Below are positions 52,140 through 59,850 of a stretch of 59,860 bases of DNA, one piece after another. The position numbers were made by a program, and so were the translations under genes. The notes under the pieces are model-generated. The model saw nothing but the letters and a program-made list of their open reading frames with translations, made no database searches and was not told where the DNA came from. The DNA is from JBMOPD01 sp049323615 (lineage in GTDB: Bacteria; Bacillota; Desulfotomaculia; Desulfotomaculales; Desulfocucumaceae): the NCBI GenBank assembly GCA_049323615.1, contig JBMOPD010000037.1, forward strand, positions 1-59,860, written 5' to 3'. Position 1 is the first letter of the stretch. Each line of letters starts with the position of its first letter.

Positions 52140-52961
52140 TTAGTTGGTGTGGGTTGTTCCCCAAAAACCCAACAGCTTTTCGAAAATGCTCACCAGTCTG
52201 TCGTATGAGTTAAGGAGCCTGGTGTAAAGTCCAATTTGTACTTTTTCTTCGTCGGCAGGACCGTAGACTGCTTCATTTACCGATTTTTTTTCGTCGGCGG
52301 AAGCGGCGGCTTCTTCATTCACCGCTTCCTCTTTGTCAGCAGGAGCGGCGGCTTCTTCATTCACCGCTTCCTCTTTGTCGGTGGAAGCAGCGGCTTCCTC
52401 ATCTACAGCTTGCTCTTGGCCAGCAGGAGCAGCGGCTTCTTCATTCACCGCTTCCTCTTTGTCGGCGGAAGCGGCGGCTTCCTCATCTACCGCTTCCTCT
52501 TTGTCAGCGGGAGCAGCGGCTTCTTCATTTGCTGCTTCCTCTTCGTCGGCGGAAGCAGCGGCTTCCTCATCTACAGCTTGCTCTTGGCCAGCAGGAGCAG
52601 CGGCTTCTTCATTTGCCGCCTGCTCTTGGCCGGTGGTAGCGGCGGCTTCATGCGCCCCGTTATGGCAAATGGTGGTTTGCTCTCTATGATTGGCCTTCGG
52701 CCAAACCAATATTTGTCTTGATCCATTCTCCAATCCGTTCTTCAAGAAGTTAATCAGCGCTGCAGCTTTATCCGGGCGGTCTGACTGGGATGGGTATAAG
52801 GAATCCTCCTGAACTTCCTCATGTACGGCGATACTGGAGTTGCTATCTACTTTGGTTTGTAAATTATTAGCAAAGGCAGGCATTAAGGTCGCGAAGGTCA
52901 GAAAAGATGTGACCACAGAACCCACGGCAATCTTTGTTAATTTGTCTATTGACATAAACAT
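52140..52961 (-). CDS. Secreted Ala/Glu-rich protein with tandem 15-residue repeats
   Basis: 273 residues. A signal peptide (about 1-31, ending AFAN) and a short N-domain are followed by about nine copies of a 15-residue repeat of the type NEEAAAPAGQEQAVD/DEEAAASADKEEAV. The copies span residues about 103-236. The repeats are negatively charged and probably extended or helical. The C-terminal end contains LYTRLLNSYDRLVSIFEKLLGFWG, a possible amphipathic or membrane helix. The ATG follows AAGGAGG. The function is unknown; a surface or wall spacer is inferred. Confidence 0.75.
   Translation of the reverse strand: MFMSIDKLTKIAVGSVVTSFLTFATLMPAFANNLQTKVDSNSSIAVHEEVQEDSLYPSQSDRPDKAAALINFLKNGLENGSRQILVWPKANHREQTTICHNGAHEAAATTGQEQAANEEAAAPAGQEQAVDEEAAASADEEEAANEEAAAPADKEEAVDEEAAASADKEEAVNEEAAAPAGQEQAVDEEAAASTDKEEAVNEEAAAPADKEEAVNEEAAASADEKKSVNEAVYGPADEEKVQIGLYTRLLNSYDRLVSIFEKLLGFWGTTHTN
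52250..52650 (-). repeat. 45-bp tandem repeat within the secreted protein gene
   Basis: About nine tandem copies of a 45-bp unit differ by a few bases. They encode alternating forms (AAAPAGQEQ and AAASADKEE). Such arrays change copy number by slippage, and the phase is kept because 45 is a multiple of 3. Confidence 0.8.
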
Positions 52962-53227
52962 AAATTTTCCTCCTTAGCTTAGATTTAGGAACACTCTGGC
53001 CTTCAAGGCCTAAAATCGGATTTTCCCTTTGTCAGAAAGTTTCAAGTTAAATCCTTTTTTAGGTTCGTTACACCGCCACCACCTCCCCGGAGATTTCAAC
53101 CACCCTCCTTTCGTAGGCAATTATAATGAAGGAATATTAACCGGCAATGACCAGACCTTGAAAATGTTTTTCGAAAATGTTAATAAATGTTAAGACAGGG
53201 ATCCCGGAAAAGGACATTGAAGGCATA
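52962..53227. other. Upstream region of the repeat protein gene
   Basis: About 270 bp, mostly AT-rich. A short hairpin GGCCTT-c-AAGGCC (52998-53010) stands 37 bp upstream of the start of the secreted protein gene. It could be part of an operator or a leader hairpin. The gene has its own transcript because the kinase terminator lies upstream of it. Confidence 0.4.
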
Positions 53228-53272
53228 AAAATACCAACGGCTTCCGAACAGTAATAGCCGGTAACCGTTGGT
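53228..53272 (-). terminator. Terminator of the response regulator-kinase operon
   Basis: ACCAACGG and CCGTTGGT (53233-53240 and 53264-53271) with inner pairing form a long stem. On the minus strand ATTTTTATG follows. It is about 50 bp past the kinase stop at 53318. Confidence 0.75.
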
Positions 53273-53317
53273 AAATTATTGAACCACCTGCTAACTTTAT
53301 TAGCCGGGGGCAATTAC

Positions 53318-54880
53318 TTATTTCTGGGTAATAGATGGAAAACTGATGCTAAAAGTCGTTCCCTTTCCCACCTGGCTTGCAACTTCGATCTTGCCGCCCT
53401 GTAATTGAACCAGCTTTTTCACAATCACCAGCCCCAGACCACTCTCTTTTTCCTGCGTGTAACTACCTCGCCGATCCTTCACCCGGTAAAACCTGTCCCA
53501 AATGTGCGGCAGGTCCTCGGGTGCTATGCCAATACCATTATCCTCAATGGTCAGTACCGCTTCACCTTGCCGGGCCTCCACCCCAACCCTGATGGTGCCG
53601 TTCTCTGTGGCCTTGACAGCATTCTTCAGCAAATTCCTGATAATCTGTTCCATCCGGTCAACATCCCCGATCACGATGGCGTTTTCTGTTTTCTTCTCCA
53701 ACAGGATCGAGGTATTCTTGCTATTGGCCAAACCCTCCATGGACATGGCCACACCTTGGGCCAGGGCGGTCAAGTCCACCGGCAGTTTTTCCACGGTGAT
53801 ATTACCGCTTTCCAGGCGGCTTAATGCCAATATGTCATCTACCAGCCTGGTGAGATGAACCGTTTGAGTGTAAATCGTCTCTAAATACCTCTCCAGCAAA
53901 GCTTCGTCCTGCACCATACCGTCGCGGATAGCCTCGACAAATCCCTGAATAGCAGTCAGAGGGGTACGTAACTCATGCGATATTTCCGCAAATAGCCGGG
54001 CTCTTTCTTCTTCCATCATACGGCTTTCTTCTTGTATTTTCTGCAGTCTCACCGTTAATTTATTGATTTGACCGGTCAGGCCTTTGATTTCATCCAGTGG
54101 CTGCTCCTCTATGTTCATGATGTAGTTCCCGCTGCTGATTTCGGCCACGGTGGTAGCCAAACGGGAAATCGGCCTGGAAATGTACATGGACAGGTAAACG
54201 GAAATGAAAATAATAATCACCAGTATGACCATTCCCCCGATAACCAGGTAAAAACGCATTTTGTTTAAAGCAAGGTCGAGATTGGATGGCTTCGCTTCCA
54301 GCAGGATGCCGTTTTCAATGGTGTCTTTGTTGTTACCCATGGGAACGACGGCGGTAAAGATGATCTGATCTGTTTCGCGATCCACTGACCGGGTAATCGC
54401 GGTTTCACCTCTGCTGAGTATTTCGACGAATTTTTCCTCTACCTTGCTACCGGGGACCACTTCCTGCTCCGCTGAAGCGCCCATAATGTTTCCTTCCCTG
54501 TCAAAGACCGTAATCCTGGCGTCAAAGATATCGGCCAGAGATTTCAACAAGTCCTGTCTACCCTGGGTCCGATCGCTTGTTGGTGGAGCCCCCCATGCCT
54601 GGTCCTTTTGCTGGAGCAAGGCAAAGTTTACCCGCTTGGCCTTGCGTAACAACTCCTGTTGGACCTGATCATAGGCTACTTGTTTCACTACAAAGCTGGA
54701 AAACATCGTCAGGGCAACCAGACCGAAAACAAAGGCTGTCACATTGGTAAACAGTATCCTGGTGTAAATATTTTTGTTGAATTGTTCCCGCAACAAGCGT
54801 TTAATAATGAGCCAGAATTCAAGCGCGGCACGAATTACCAACCGAAGTCTTTCCCCGCACTGCCGTAGATAGGTATTCAA
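53318..54880 (-). CDS. Sensor histidine kinase
   Basis: 520 residues. A first helix (about 43-65) and a second (about 211-232) enclose an extracytoplasmic domain with VFDREGNIMGASAEQE and a GETAITRSVDRETDQIIF part. HAMP, HisKA with His302 in EISHELRTPLTAIQGF, and HATPase (NLLKNAVKATENG, DNGIGIAPEDL, GLGLVIVKKL) follow. It resembles the ResE/PhoR kind. The kinase starts 4 bp before the end of its response regulator gene, an overlap seen at both two-component systems here. The signal is unknown. Confidence 0.9.
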   Translation of the reverse strand: MNTYLRQCGERLRLVIRAALEFWLIIKRLLREQFNKNIYTRILFTNVTAFVFGLVALTMFSSFVVKQVAYDQVQQELLRKAKRVNFALLQQKDQAWGAPPTSDRTQGRQDLLKSLADIFDARITVFDREGNIMGASAEQEVVPGSKVEEKFVEILSRGETAITRSVDRETDQIIFTAVVPMGNNKDTIENGILLEAKPSNLDLALNKMRFYLVIGGMVILVIIIFISVYLSMYISRPISRLATTVAEISSGNYIMNIEEQPLDEIKGLTGQINKLTVRLQKIQEESRMMEEERARLFAEISHELRTPLTAIQGFVEAIRDGMVQDEALLERYLETIYTQTVHLTRLVDDILALSRLESGNITVEKLPVDLTALAQGVAMSMEGLANSKNTSILLEKKTENAIVIGDVDRMEQIIRNLLKNAVKATENGTIRVGVEARQGEAVLTIEDNGIGIAPEDLPHIWDRFYRVKDRRGSYTQEKESGLGLVIVKKLVQLQGGKIEVASQVGKGTTFSISFPSITQK

Positions 54881-55587
54881 GACGTGGTCTCTCCCTCTTT
54901 GACAGGAGGTGTAAACTGGTATCCCACACCCCAGACAGTTGTCAAGTATTCATGGGGCAAGGGCGCCAGCTTTGTCCTCAGCCTGCGAATGTGGACATCC
55001 ACCGTACGCTGATCACCGAAGTAATCATATCCCCAGACGGCCGCCAACAGTTCATCTCTGGTGAAAACCCGCCGAGGATTCTGGGCCAGGTGATAGAGCA
55101 AATCGAATTCCCTGGGGGTAACCTCCGTTTCTTCGCCATCAACCAAAACCCTCCTGGTACCAGCCTGGATTTCCAGTCCCGGGTATTTCAATTTCCAGTT
55201 TGTCACCGTTTCAACCGGTTGGGTACGGCGCAGTACCGCTTTGATTCTGGCTACCAACTCCCTGGGGCTGAAAGGTTTGGAAACGTAGTCATCGGCTCCC
55301 ATTTCGAGTCCCAGAACACGGTCCGCTTCTTCTCCCTTGGCTGTAAGCATGATGATGGGAACCATGCGTACCGCCCTTAAATTACGACACAGAGTAAGCC
55401 CGTCCTTACCCGGAAGCATGATGTCCAGTATCACCACATCGGGATTCTCCCGGTCAAATGCGGGCAGTACCAGATCACCGTTATTTACCCCGATGACTTC
55501 AAAACCTTCCCTTTCACCATATAACTTAACCAGTTCCAATACGTTTTGGTCGTCATCAACTACTAAAACCTTACCCAAATACGACAT
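54877..55587 (-). CDS. OmpR-family response regulator
   Basis: About 236 residues. The receiver has VVDDDQN, VVILDIMLPGKDG with the phospho-acceptor Asp and VSKPFSPRELVAR. The winged helix has TPREFDLLYHLAQNPRRVFTRDELL and DQRTVDVHIRRLR. The ATG at 55587 follows GAGGGGG. The upstream extension to 55626 has no such site. It is first in its operon, followed by the kinase. A role in envelope or osmotic responses is possible but not shown. Confidence 0.92.
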   Translation of the reverse strand: MSYLGKVLVVDDDQNVLELVKLYGEREGFEVIGVNNGDLVLPAFDRENPDVVILDIMLPGKDGLTLCRNLRAVRMVPIIMLTAKGEEADRVLGLEMGADDYVSKPFSPRELVARIKAVLRRTQPVETVTNWKLKYPGLEIQAGTRRVLVDGEETEVTPREFDLLYHLAQNPRRVFTRDELLAAVWGYDYFGDQRTVDVHIRRLRTKLAPLPHEYLTTVWGVGYQFTPPVKEGETTS

Positions 55588-55651
55588 TATTTCCCCCTCA
55601 GACCTTCTTTTCCATCTGGCAGACATCCGGGAATTTAAATTGTTCCCGAGG

Positions 55652-56413
55652 TTAAAAACGCCGAACCATGCCGTATTTTTTCAGGCCTTCCAGTATGCCT
55701 GAAGCATAGTGTGACCTCGCCAGGTAAACTTCCTGCAGCCCGGATTTTAAAGCGTCTTTTAATTCCGGCTGGGCATTGCCGACGATAATTCCCTTGCATC
55801 CTTCAAAAAACATTGAGAGGTCGTTGCCGCTGTCGCCGCAGGCAACGGTGCTTTCTCTTTTTATGGAATATAATTGCTGAATATGGCGAAGGGCGGGACC
55901 TTTGCCTGCGGTCCCGGGGATAACATCTATGATCTGACCCATGGAAGGTACTATTTTGACAGGCAGTTGCGCCATTTCAACCTTCAGGCATAGTTTTGAC
56001 ACTATATTTTTGAAGTTGATCTTTTCGGCGTGGTAAGCAAGCCGGAACATTGGCTGTATCCCCTGCGGCTGCATGCCTTCCACATCCTCGATTATTTTTT
56101 TTGTTTCGGCCGCATCCCATGTGGATGCCATTATTTTCTCCCATGCCCGGTCGGGACGAAAACCGGGGGAGGTGTATATTTCCGTTCCCACATCCGTAAC
56201 CAATACGTCCGGGTGGATAAGGTTTTCTTTGATAATAATCTGCCGGGCTGAAGCATACATCCTCCCAGTGATATAAACCAGCAGGAAGTCATTCAAATAC
56301 TTGATCATCTGCCGGTTAAAACTTGCCAGCGCCTTCCGGCTTCCGATCAGCGTCCCGTCCAAATCAGTTGCTAACATGTATTTTGGCTTTTTGGTTGGTA
56401 TGCTTTTTGCCAT
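55652..56413 (-). CDS. HAD-family phosphatase, sucrose-6-phosphate phosphatase type
   Basis: 253 residues of the HAD IIB/SPP group. It has the nucleophile motif ATDLDGTL, the motif-2 equivalent VYITGR (with MYASARQ), a Lys in motif 3 and GDSGNDLSMFFE as motif 4. Together with the SPS-like glycosyltransferase it would dephosphorylate the sugar phosphate made by that enzyme, giving sucrose or a similar solute. The gene overlaps the glycosyltransferase gene by 43 bp. The exact sugar is inferred. Confidence 0.8.
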   Translation of the reverse strand: MAKSIPTKKPKYMLATDLDGTLIGSRKALASFNRQMIKYLNDFLLVYITGRMYASARQIIIKENLIHPDVLVTDVGTEIYTSPGFRPDRAWEKIMASTWDAAETKKIIEDVEGMQPQGIQPMFRLAYHAEKINFKNIVSKLCLKVEMAQLPVKIVPSMGQIIDVIPGTAGKGPALRHIQQLYSIKRESTVACGDSGNDLSMFFEGCKGIIVGNAQPELKDALKSGLQEVYLARSHYASGILEGLKKYGMVRRF

Positions 56414-57651
56414 CGAATCACCTCCTTGTAAACATTGACCATATTAAAGGCGATTTTTTGCCAGGAAAACTGTTTCCCGTGGAGGGCAGCTTCCGTTGAC
56501 ATTTTTTTCCTGGCCCTTTCATTTGTTAGGAGATGGTTGATGGCCGACGCCAGTTCATCAGGGTTTTGAGGACTTACCAGTAATCCGGTTTTTCCGTGGA
56601 GGACATTATGCTGTAAGCCGCCGGTGCGCGATGCGATTACCGGGCACCCGCAGGCCATGGCTTCAACAGCCACAAGACCAAAGGACTCGTAGTGGGAGGG
56701 GATTACAGTAACGCAGGCATTTGAGTAATATGCCGGCAGAACTTCTTGTTTTAAAGGGCCGGCAAATGCTACCAGGTCGGAAATGCCGTTCTCCCGGATA
56801 AACTCCAGGTATTTCTTTTTTTCATAGCTTAGCGCCTCAGGCGACACATCCAGAGGATCACCCCCCGCAATAAGCAGGCGGGAGCAGAGCGCCGTAGCCG
56901 GGTGCTTATCCTTTAATATGGCAAAAGATTTTAACAGAATTTCTATGCCTTTATTTTTTTCAAACCGGCCGACAAAAAGAACGGTCTTTTTTCTGGCAGC
57001 CGGCTGCCCGGGACCCGGCTTGCTGTTCAATGGACGGAAAAACCCGGTATTTACGCCGCAGGGAACTACACTTACATTTTCCGGCAGTACGGAGTAAAAG
57101 CCGGCTAAAACATCTTTCTCCAAAGGCGTTGTGGCTATCACCCGGTTCGCTCTCTGAAGCAGTTCCCTCTCAACACGCAGCCGCAATGTCAGCGGCTCAC
57201 TGATGCCCGAGTTCAGGGCATTCTTTCTGACGATGCCGAGGGAATGCGATGTATGAACGCGTGGTATATGCAGGCTATTCTGCATTTGCAGGCCAACACA
57301 TCCGGACAGCCAGTAGTTGCTGTGGATTATGGCATACTGGCGCAGGTTCTTTCCTGAAAATTGTTTGAGTTCCTTGATAAACCTGGGGAGCATGCTGAAC
57401 ATTTTATGCTTGGAGCAGAACCCCTTGCGGCCGGCGGCAAGCCTGATTACTCTGGATTTCCTGCCAAGAGGTTCAATTTGAGGCCGGCCGGGGTCCGACC
57501 AGTGGGTGAAAACGTCTGCCTCTATACCCATAAAATCAAGTGCCCGTACCAGTTCCCTGACGTAGACATTTTGACCGCCGGACTGGATGCCGCCCAGTTC
57601 TGCCAGAGGGTCCCCGTGATCGGAGATAAACATTACCTTGTCCGGATACAC
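56371..57651 (-). CDS. GT4 glycosyltransferase, sucrose-phosphate synthase-like
   Basis: About 426 residues. The N-terminal SDHGDPLAELGGIQSGGQNVYVREL and VFTHWSDP, the central HTSHSLGIVRKNAL and PCGVNTGFF, the GRFEKNKGIEIL segment and the C-terminal ESFGLVAVEAMACGCPVIA are those of SPS-type GT4 enzymes. These use a nucleotide sugar and a sugar phosphate acceptor. The GTG at 57651 has AGGAGG 8 nt upstream. It follows a c-di-AMP riboswitch and precedes the phosphatase. A mannosylfructose- or glucosylglycerate-type product is not excluded. Confidence 0.8.
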   Translation of the reverse strand: MYPDKVMFISDHGDPLAELGGIQSGGQNVYVRELVRALDFMGIEADVFTHWSDPGRPQIEPLGRKSRVIRLAAGRKGFCSKHKMFSMLPRFIKELKQFSGKNLRQYAIIHSNYWLSGCVGLQMQNSLHIPRVHTSHSLGIVRKNALNSGISEPLTLRLRVERELLQRANRVIATTPLEKDVLAGFYSVLPENVSVVPCGVNTGFFRPLNSKPGPGQPAARKKTVLFVGRFEKNKGIEILLKSFAILKDKHPATALCSRLLIAGGDPLDVSPEALSYEKKKYLEFIRENGISDLVAFAGPLKQEVLPAYYSNACVTVIPSHYESFGLVAVEAMACGCPVIASRTGGLQHNVLHGKTGLLVSPQNPDELASAINHLLTNERARKKMSTEAALHGKQFSWQKIAFNMVNVYKEVIRWQKAYQPKSQNTC

Positions 57652-57695
57652 CCGATTCACCTCCTGGTAGTAAGAATTTTTCAGTCGGTATTACG

Positions 57696-57726
57696 ACAAA
57701 ACCCCCGCAATGAGGCATTCGGGGGT
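57696..57726 (-). terminator. Terminator between the c-di-AMP aptamer and the SPS-like gene
   Basis: CCCCCGAATG and CATTGCGGGGG pair with one bulge. On the minus strand TTTTGTC follows. The hairpin lies between the aptamer and the ribosome binding site, so this riboswitch probably acts by transcription termination. Confidence 0.8.
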
Positions 57727-57883
57727 AAAAGAAAGCAAGGGGCAAAAAGCAATGGCCATTTTGCCGTTGCTTTGCCTGTCCTCCCTTTCAACGCCTGCGA
57801 AGTTAGCTGACGGATTCGGGCCGAAAGAGTAGCCCTACCCTTTAGGAGGTGGAAGGTAAGAGGTTGGAAGTGGGATTCTCGTT

Positions 57884-57907
57884 GGAATTGGCCTATAGGC
57901 CAATTCC
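57884..57907. repeat. 24-bp perfect palindrome
   Basis: The half-site GGAATTGGCCTA is followed by its exact complement. The palindrome stands within the variable arm of the riboswitch, next to the heptamer array. In RNA it would form a very stable hairpin extending the arm. As DNA it could also be a protein site. Confidence 0.85.
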
Positions 57908-57910
57908 TTC

Positions 57911-57945
57911 TTACTCTCACTTCTTATTTCTCACTTCTCACTTCT
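57911..57945. repeat. Five-unit heptamer array, CACTTCT type
   Basis: Five 7-mers in phase: TTACTCT, CACTTCT, TATTTCT, CACTTCT, CACTTCT. It lies inside the riboswitch arm, unlike the other arrays of this window, which lie at gene ends. Confidence 0.8.
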
Positions 57946-58013
57946 TTGCAGGGATTCACCCCGATAAGTTGGTTCCCCCGCTTCTTAAAAAAGAACTAAG
58001 CGATAGAGGAGCT

Positions 58014-58067
58014 GTATTAAATTAGAATAACTTTCAAGACAACTTATATAAAATATTAAAGTTGTCT
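58014..58067 (-). promoter_or_regulatory. Promoter with overlapping palindrome, riboswitch transcript
   Basis: On the minus strand TTGTCT (58037-58042) and TAATAC (58014-58019) are spaced 17 bp. The start would fall a few bases before the aptamer. The inverted repeat AGACAACTT/AAGTTGTCT (58037-58045 and 58059-58067) covers the -35 box, so a repressor or activator may act here as well. Confidence 0.65.
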
Positions 58068-58069
58068 GT

Positions 58070-58223
58070 ATAAAACATATTTTACCACAATAAAAATTGG
58101 CTGACAATAGATTATGATTTGACTTCAATTCACTAATCCGAATCTGAGAGATCCCCACTTCCAGAAATGTAAAATATAGTTAATATTAACTTTTTCGTTA
58201 AATAGTGCTATTTATGTAGGAAA
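58070..58223. other. AT-rich intergenic, small palindrome
   Basis: About 150 bp of AT-rich sequence with a perfect 14-bp palindrome AGTTAATATTAACT (58178-58191). No gene or RNA is recognised. Confidence 0.4.
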
Positions 58224-58750
58224 ATGAGAGCGTACCTCGAAATTCTCCAAAAAATGCGCCAACAAATTAAGGAGAGGAGGCACGCTCAAGAAATGACTCT
58301 TGAATCATTTACCACCTTCCTTATAAAGAAAGTTGACAGGTTTTTAGGTAACGACAGGATAAACAATAATACCCATTTGAAAATGAAAAAATGGCTTATG
58401 CTTTCTGGTTGAAGGTGGATGGGTCGGCCAGTGGTCTTTCAAAACATTGACCAGTATTTTAAAGGCGTAAAAATCCCGGTCTATGTCCCAATTTATCTTC
58501 CGGGAGATGGCCCCCACCGGCTGGTACAATTTGAGACATCAAGTAATGGCTATGTTTTTGAGGTGGTTGTAACGGAAAAATTAAAACCCACGGCAGGATA
58601 AAAAACTGCATTGCCGAATTCAATCCCCTGCCAGCCATGGCCGTATTCAGCTCTCTGTACTTTAACGGAAAATGGCAGAGTCCGTTCGATAAATCCAAAA
58701 CGCAAATTGATCCTGTTTATAGGGAAGGTAGAAAACCCGTTGGACAATGA
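58224..58750 (+). pseudogene. Broken gene region with a serpin-like segment
   Basis: Several short frames follow each other in different registers. The first (58224-58412) starts with ATG and is charged. A second (58419-58601) holds VKIPVYVPIYLPGDGPHRLV. A third, from about 58583 to 58749, reads KTHGRIKNCIAEFNPLP followed by SSLYFNGKWQSPFDKSKT. The latter resembles the conserved serpin core (TxGRIKN then LYFxGKWxxPFD). The three pieces look like remains of one or two lost genes. I am unsure about the first two. Confidence 0.45.
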
Positions 58751-58842
58751 GTGATCCGGTAAATATTCCATTAAATACACAACTCACTTACACTGAACCG
58801 TTTTAGCGGGTAATTATATAGGATGTACCGAGAGGAGAAATC

Positions 58843-59043
58843 ATGAAAAGGAAAACCGTAACACAAGCAAAAAAAGGGGTAGAATGGGAATTAGAAAAGC
58901 TGGAGTATTTTAAATTGATTAGTATTGAGGAAGATAAATCTGATAGAATGAAAGATGCTTATATGTTCAAAATGCACCTCGCTCATGGCCGCGGACCGGG
59001 CCTTAAGTGTTATCGCTTTTTCCGTTACCATCCATTTCCATAA
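58843..59043 (+). CDS. Hypothetical small ORF, likely chimeric
   Basis: 66 residues. A ribosome binding site (GAGAGGAG) precedes the ATG. The first 42 residues are charged and do not match a family I know. The last part (after about 58975) is the antisense of the TadE-like remnant on the other strand. A real gene was probably cut here by a deletion, and the frame simply runs on. Confidence 0.3.
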   Translation: MKRKTVTQAKKGVEWELEKLEYFKLISIEEDKSDRMKDAYMFKMHLAHGRGPGLKCYRFFRYHPFP

Positions 59044-59446
59044 GTTATCGGCCAGGAGGATCTTGAACTTGACCGGGTAGACCACACCCACGACGATGGG
59101 GCTGTTGCGCTCAACGTTCCGGTCGGGGGCGGTTCCCCATATGACCACCGTGCCGTTGTCATCGTACGGTTCGGTAGCCGTCTCTCATAGATAAAAGCTC
59201 TCCCATTCGTGGTCCAGTCACGGAGGTAATCGGCAGTGCCGCTCCGTACCCCCTCTGAGAATTTTCCCTCCCTGGCCGCGTTGACCGCCGCCGAGGCCGC
59301 CGCGTAATTGACGGTGGCCCAGTCGCACATGATAAAGCCCGTTTCAACGACCATGAAGAAAAGCATTAATATGACGGGCAGGACAAACAGCGCCTCCAGG
59401 GAGGGGCTGCCCCGCCCGTCCCGCATCAACCTGGCAATCAAGGTGT
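58974..59446 (-). pseudogene. TadE-like pilus assembly protein gene, frameshifted
   Basis: The frame has a TadE-type N-terminus with a hydrophobic helix (GSPSLEALFVLPVILMLFFM, VVETGFIMCDWATVNYAA). The likely start is a TTG near 59443, with GGAGG upstream. The frame breaks in the GAGAGA tract at about 59185. The correct continuation in another frame reads YDDNGTVVIWGTAPDRN and VYPVKFKILLADNLWKWMV. A two-base gain is the simplest cause. The 3' end near 58974 meets unrelated sequence. The product would be a minor pseudopilin. Confidence 0.6.
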
Positions 59447-59606
59447 TCCCACCTCCCCGATCCTTATCGGCCATGCTTTCGAATTTACTGCCGGTGGCCG
59501 TGGCCAGGTTGAGCACGAAGGGGCAATGGCCAGAACGAAAAGCATGATCCACAGGGCATTTTCCAGAAAACTGCTGCCGCGCTGGTCCTTCAGGAACCTC
59601 CCCTCC
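59440..59606 (-). pseudogene. Small pilin-like gene with frameshifts
   Basis: FLKDQRGSSFLENALWIMLFV, a membrane helix of the Flp/pseudopilin kind with an acidic residue after the RGSS, is in one frame. VLNLATATGSKFESMADK follows in another frame, and the predicted end (IGEVGTP) in the first again. Two small indels are needed to restore a protein of about 55 residues. It lies directly before the TadE-like gene, so both belong to a decayed Tad-type locus. Confidence 0.45.
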
Positions 59607-59610
59607 GCAT

Positions 59611-59643
59611 AAAATAAAAAGGCCGCCGGTGACAGGCCGGCGA
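59611..59643 (-). terminator. Terminator upstream of the Tad remnants
   Basis: CGCCGG and CCGGCG enclose 7 bases, followed on the minus strand by CCTTTTTATTTTA. It would end a minus-strand transcript coming from beyond the region, and its original gene is not visible. Confidence 0.7.
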
Positions 59644-59850
59644 GCCCAATGTATACTAAAATTTTATAATTTCCATGGTGTCACGTGCAACATGGAAAAT
59701 ACGGAAAATCAAGTCAAGGAGTTATTGCGCAGATTCTTTGTAATGTGCCATAACCTTTAAACAAATAGCAGGAACTATCCGTTTTGTTTGGTATTACATA
59801 GCTATAGAAAACCTAAAGCAATTGCACTTTCTACCTGGTGAGGGAGATCT
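59644..59850. other. Intergenic stretch before the last gene
   Basis: About 200 bp. It contains a 22-codon frame at 59692-59760 (MENTENQVKELLRRFFVMCH), too short to call, and AT-rich sequence before the final plus-strand start. I cannot support a promoter. Confidence 0.35.

Larger units (their letters stand above)
57792..58006 (-). ncRNA. c-di-AMP (ydaO/yuaA) riboswitch upstream of the sucrose-type operon
   Basis: Read on the minus strand, TATCGCTTAG, then AAGCGGGGGAACCAACTT and GGGGTGAATCCC start the aptamer. After an insertion, GGGTAGGGCTACTC and CCCGAATCCGTCAGCTAAC plus TTCGCAGGCG finish it. These are all signatures of the class. The variable arm in between is unusually long, about 100 bp. 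It contains a five-unit heptamer array and a 24-bp perfect palindrome. A terminator follows downstream. Confidence 0.9.

Noticed and set aside
52250..52650. Regular 45-bp repeats that could be taken for a CRISPR array
   Set aside because: The units are contiguous without unique spacers, keep an open reading frame and encode a 15-residue protein repeat. No cas genes are near.
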